From Vibrio ezurae NBRC 102218 (GTDB lineage: Bacteria; Pseudomonadota; Gammaproteobacteria; Enterobacterales; Vibrionaceae), in contig NZ_BATM01000010.1 in NCBI RefSeq assembly GCF_000467185.1, forward strand, positions 1-36,995: a DNA stretch of 36,995 nucleotides. The letters are read 5' to 3'. The position numbers and the translations under genes are program-made. The notes below the pieces were generated by a model. That model saw only the letters and a program-made list of their open reading frames with translations, did not search any database and was not told the DNA's origin. This document shows positions 35,546-36,995 of the stretch, piece after piece (the first letter of the stretch is position 1; each line of letters starts with the position of its first letter).

Positions 35546-36925
35546 ATGCTGAAGATATACAATACGCTGACGCGTCAAAAAGAAGAATTTAAACCTATCA
35601 CTGCCGGAAAAGTCGGTATGTACGTGTGTGGTGTAACAATCTACGATTTATGCCACATTGGTCATGGACGTACATTTGTCTCTTTTGATGTTGTTTCACG
35701 TTATCTTAGATATCTTGGTTATGATCTGACTTTTGTGCGCAACATTACGGACATTGACGATAAAATCATCAAACGTGCGGCTGTTAACGAAGAAAGCTGT
35801 GAAGCATTAACTGAGCGCTTAATCGCCGAAATGCACGCCGACTTTGACTCTCTGAACATGAAGCGCCCTGATGTTGAACCACGAGCGACTGAGTTTATTG
35901 ATGAAATTATCGCATTGGTTGAAAAGCTTATTGAGCGCGGTTTTGCTTATGTGGCAAGTAACGGTGATGTGATGTTTGAAGTGAGCAAGTACGGTGAGTA
36001 CGGCAAGCTTTCTAAACAAGATCTTGAGCAGCTTCAAGCGGGTGCACGTGTAAACATCGAAATGGCTAAACGCAGCCCTCTTGATTTTGTATTGTGGAAA
36101 ATGTCTAAACCGGGTGAACCAACATGGGAATCTCCATGGGGTGCAGGTCGTCCAGGTTGGCACATTGAATGTTCTGCAATGAACTCTTCTATTTTGGGTG
36201 ATCATTTCGACATTCATGGCGGTGGTTCAGATTTGCAATTCCCTCACCACGAAAATGAAATTGCACAATCTTGCTGTGCACACAATACTCAGTATGTAAA
36301 CACGTGGATGCACAGTGGTATGGTGATGGTTGACCAAGAGAAGATGTCAAAATCTCTGGGTAACTTCTTTACCATTCGTGATGTATTAGGTCACTATGAT
36401 GCTGAAACCGTACGTTACTTCCTAATGTCAGGGCATTACCGCAGTCAACTGAATTACAGCGAAGAAAACCTTAACCAAGCACGTGCTTCGCTAGAGCGCC
36501 TATACACCTCATTACGTGGTTTGGACCTTAGCGCAACGCCTGCTGGTGGTGAAGAATACGTCTCTCGTTTCTCTACAGCGATGAACGACGACTTTAATAC
36601 GCCTGAAGCGTATGCGGTATTATTTGAGATGGCACGTGAAGTGAACCGTCTGAAAGGCGCTGAACTAGAAAAAGCCAGCCAACTTGGTGCTCTTATGCGT
36701 GAGCTGGCGGATGTCATTGGTATTTTGTACCAAGATCCAGAAGCCTTCCTACAAGGCGGACAAGCCGACGACGAAGTGGCAGAAATAGAAGCACTCATCA
36801 AGCTACGTAATGACTCACGCGCAGCAAAAGATTGGGCAAATGCCGACCTTGCTCGCGACAAGTTAAATGAGCTAGGTATTGTTCTAGAAGATGGCCCACA
36901 AGGGACGACTTGGCGTCGTAAATAA
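35546..36925 (+). CDS. cysS: Cysteinyl-tRNA synthetase
   Basis: CysS charges tRNA-Cys. The 459-residue class I synthetase has the HIGH motif as HIGH at residues 37-40 within CHIGHGR and the KMSKS loop at 266-270. The active-site zinc ligands are Cys in MYVCG, Cys in HIECSAM, and His and Glu in HHENEIAQS. The helical anticodon-binding region at the C-terminus ends in GTTWRRK. Length is within a few residues of the E. coli enzyme. It stands alone, divergent from ppiB. Confidence 0.98.
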   Translation: MLKIYNTLTRQKEEFKPITAGKVGMYVCGVTIYDLCHIGHGRTFVSFDVVSRYLRYLGYDLTFVRNITDIDDKIIKRAAVNEESCEALTERLIAEMHADFDSLNMKRPDVEPRATEFIDEIIALVEKLIERGFAYVASNGDVMFEVSKYGEYGKLSKQDLEQLQAGARVNIEMAKRSPLDFVLWKMSKPGEPTWESPWGAGRPGWHIECSAMNSSILGDHFDIHGGGSDLQFPHHENEIAQSCCAHNTQYVNTWMHSGMVMVDQEKMSKSLGNFFTIRDVLGHYDAETVRYFLMSGHYRSQLNYSEENLNQARASLERLYTSLRGLDLSATPAGGEEYVSRFSTAMNDDFNTPEAYAVLFEMAREVNRLKGAELEKASQLGALMRELADVIGILYQDPEAFLQGGQADDEVAEIEALIKLRNDSRAAKDWANADLARDKLNELGIVLEDGPQGTTWRRK

Positions 36926-36972
36926 TTCCGATTTAATGTCTTTAGATTGATACACATAAACATTAATAAATA

Positions 36973-36995
36973 GGGCCGATAGCGACTATCGGCCC
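36973..36995 (+). terminator. Terminator stem after cysS, cut by the window end
   Basis: GGGCCGATAG and CTATCGGCCC pair perfectly over 10 bp around CGA. The window ends at the last stem base, so the T-tract cannot be seen. Confidence 0.7.

Overview
The window is chromosomal DNA of a marine gammaproteobacterium, most likely a Vibrionaceae (Vibrio or a close relative). The evidence is the order cspD / clpS-clpA / infA-bpt-aat, a VicH-type H-NS, a gsk gene, a long-form HisG behind a polyhistidine attenuator leader, and protein sequences that read as Vibrio-like throughout. No rRNA, tRNA, CRISPR array, transposase or integrase was seen.

Region 1 (1-8.8 kb) is housekeeping: a small glutaredoxin, cspD, and an N-end-rule cluster (ClpS adaptor, ClpA unfoldase, and both aminoacyl-protein transferases Bpt and Aat) with infA among them. 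A glycine-zipper envelope protein, aroA, a Bax-type glucosaminidase and yciN follow. Region 2 (9-16.2 kb) carries topA, gsk, hns and an NhaC-superfamily transporter. The transporter is preceded by what reads as a complete lysine riboswitch, so it is probably the lysine transporter LysW rather than a plain Na+/H+ antiporter. A hairpin that would hide its ribosome binding site lies directly before its start codon.

Region 3 (16.3-32.6 kb) holds the histidine genes, and they are split. hisL (six consecutive His codons), the attenuator and hisGDCBHA end in their own terminator at about 22.58 kb. hisF and hisIE lie 8.6 kb further on, behind a separate 590-base leader. The block between them holds a GNAT acetyltransferase, an AraC-type regulator, a frameshifted lipoprotein hydrolase, a Fic-like protein lacking the catalytic histidine, a secreted FISUMP-domain protein, a DUF2971 protein, a short reading-frame remnant and a MATE transporter. 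The Fic / FISUMP / DUF2971 run is the most accessory-looking part and the best candidate for an undescribed system, although nothing in the sequence proves that these genes work together.

Region 4 (32.6-37 kb) is ordinary chromosome again: ychJ, a stand-alone EAL protein, lpxH-ppiB and cysS. Other signals include a 45-base imperfect repeat shared between the window's left end and the gsk-hns gap, a 16-base motif shared by the clpS and aroA upstream regions, and many clear intrinsic terminators.
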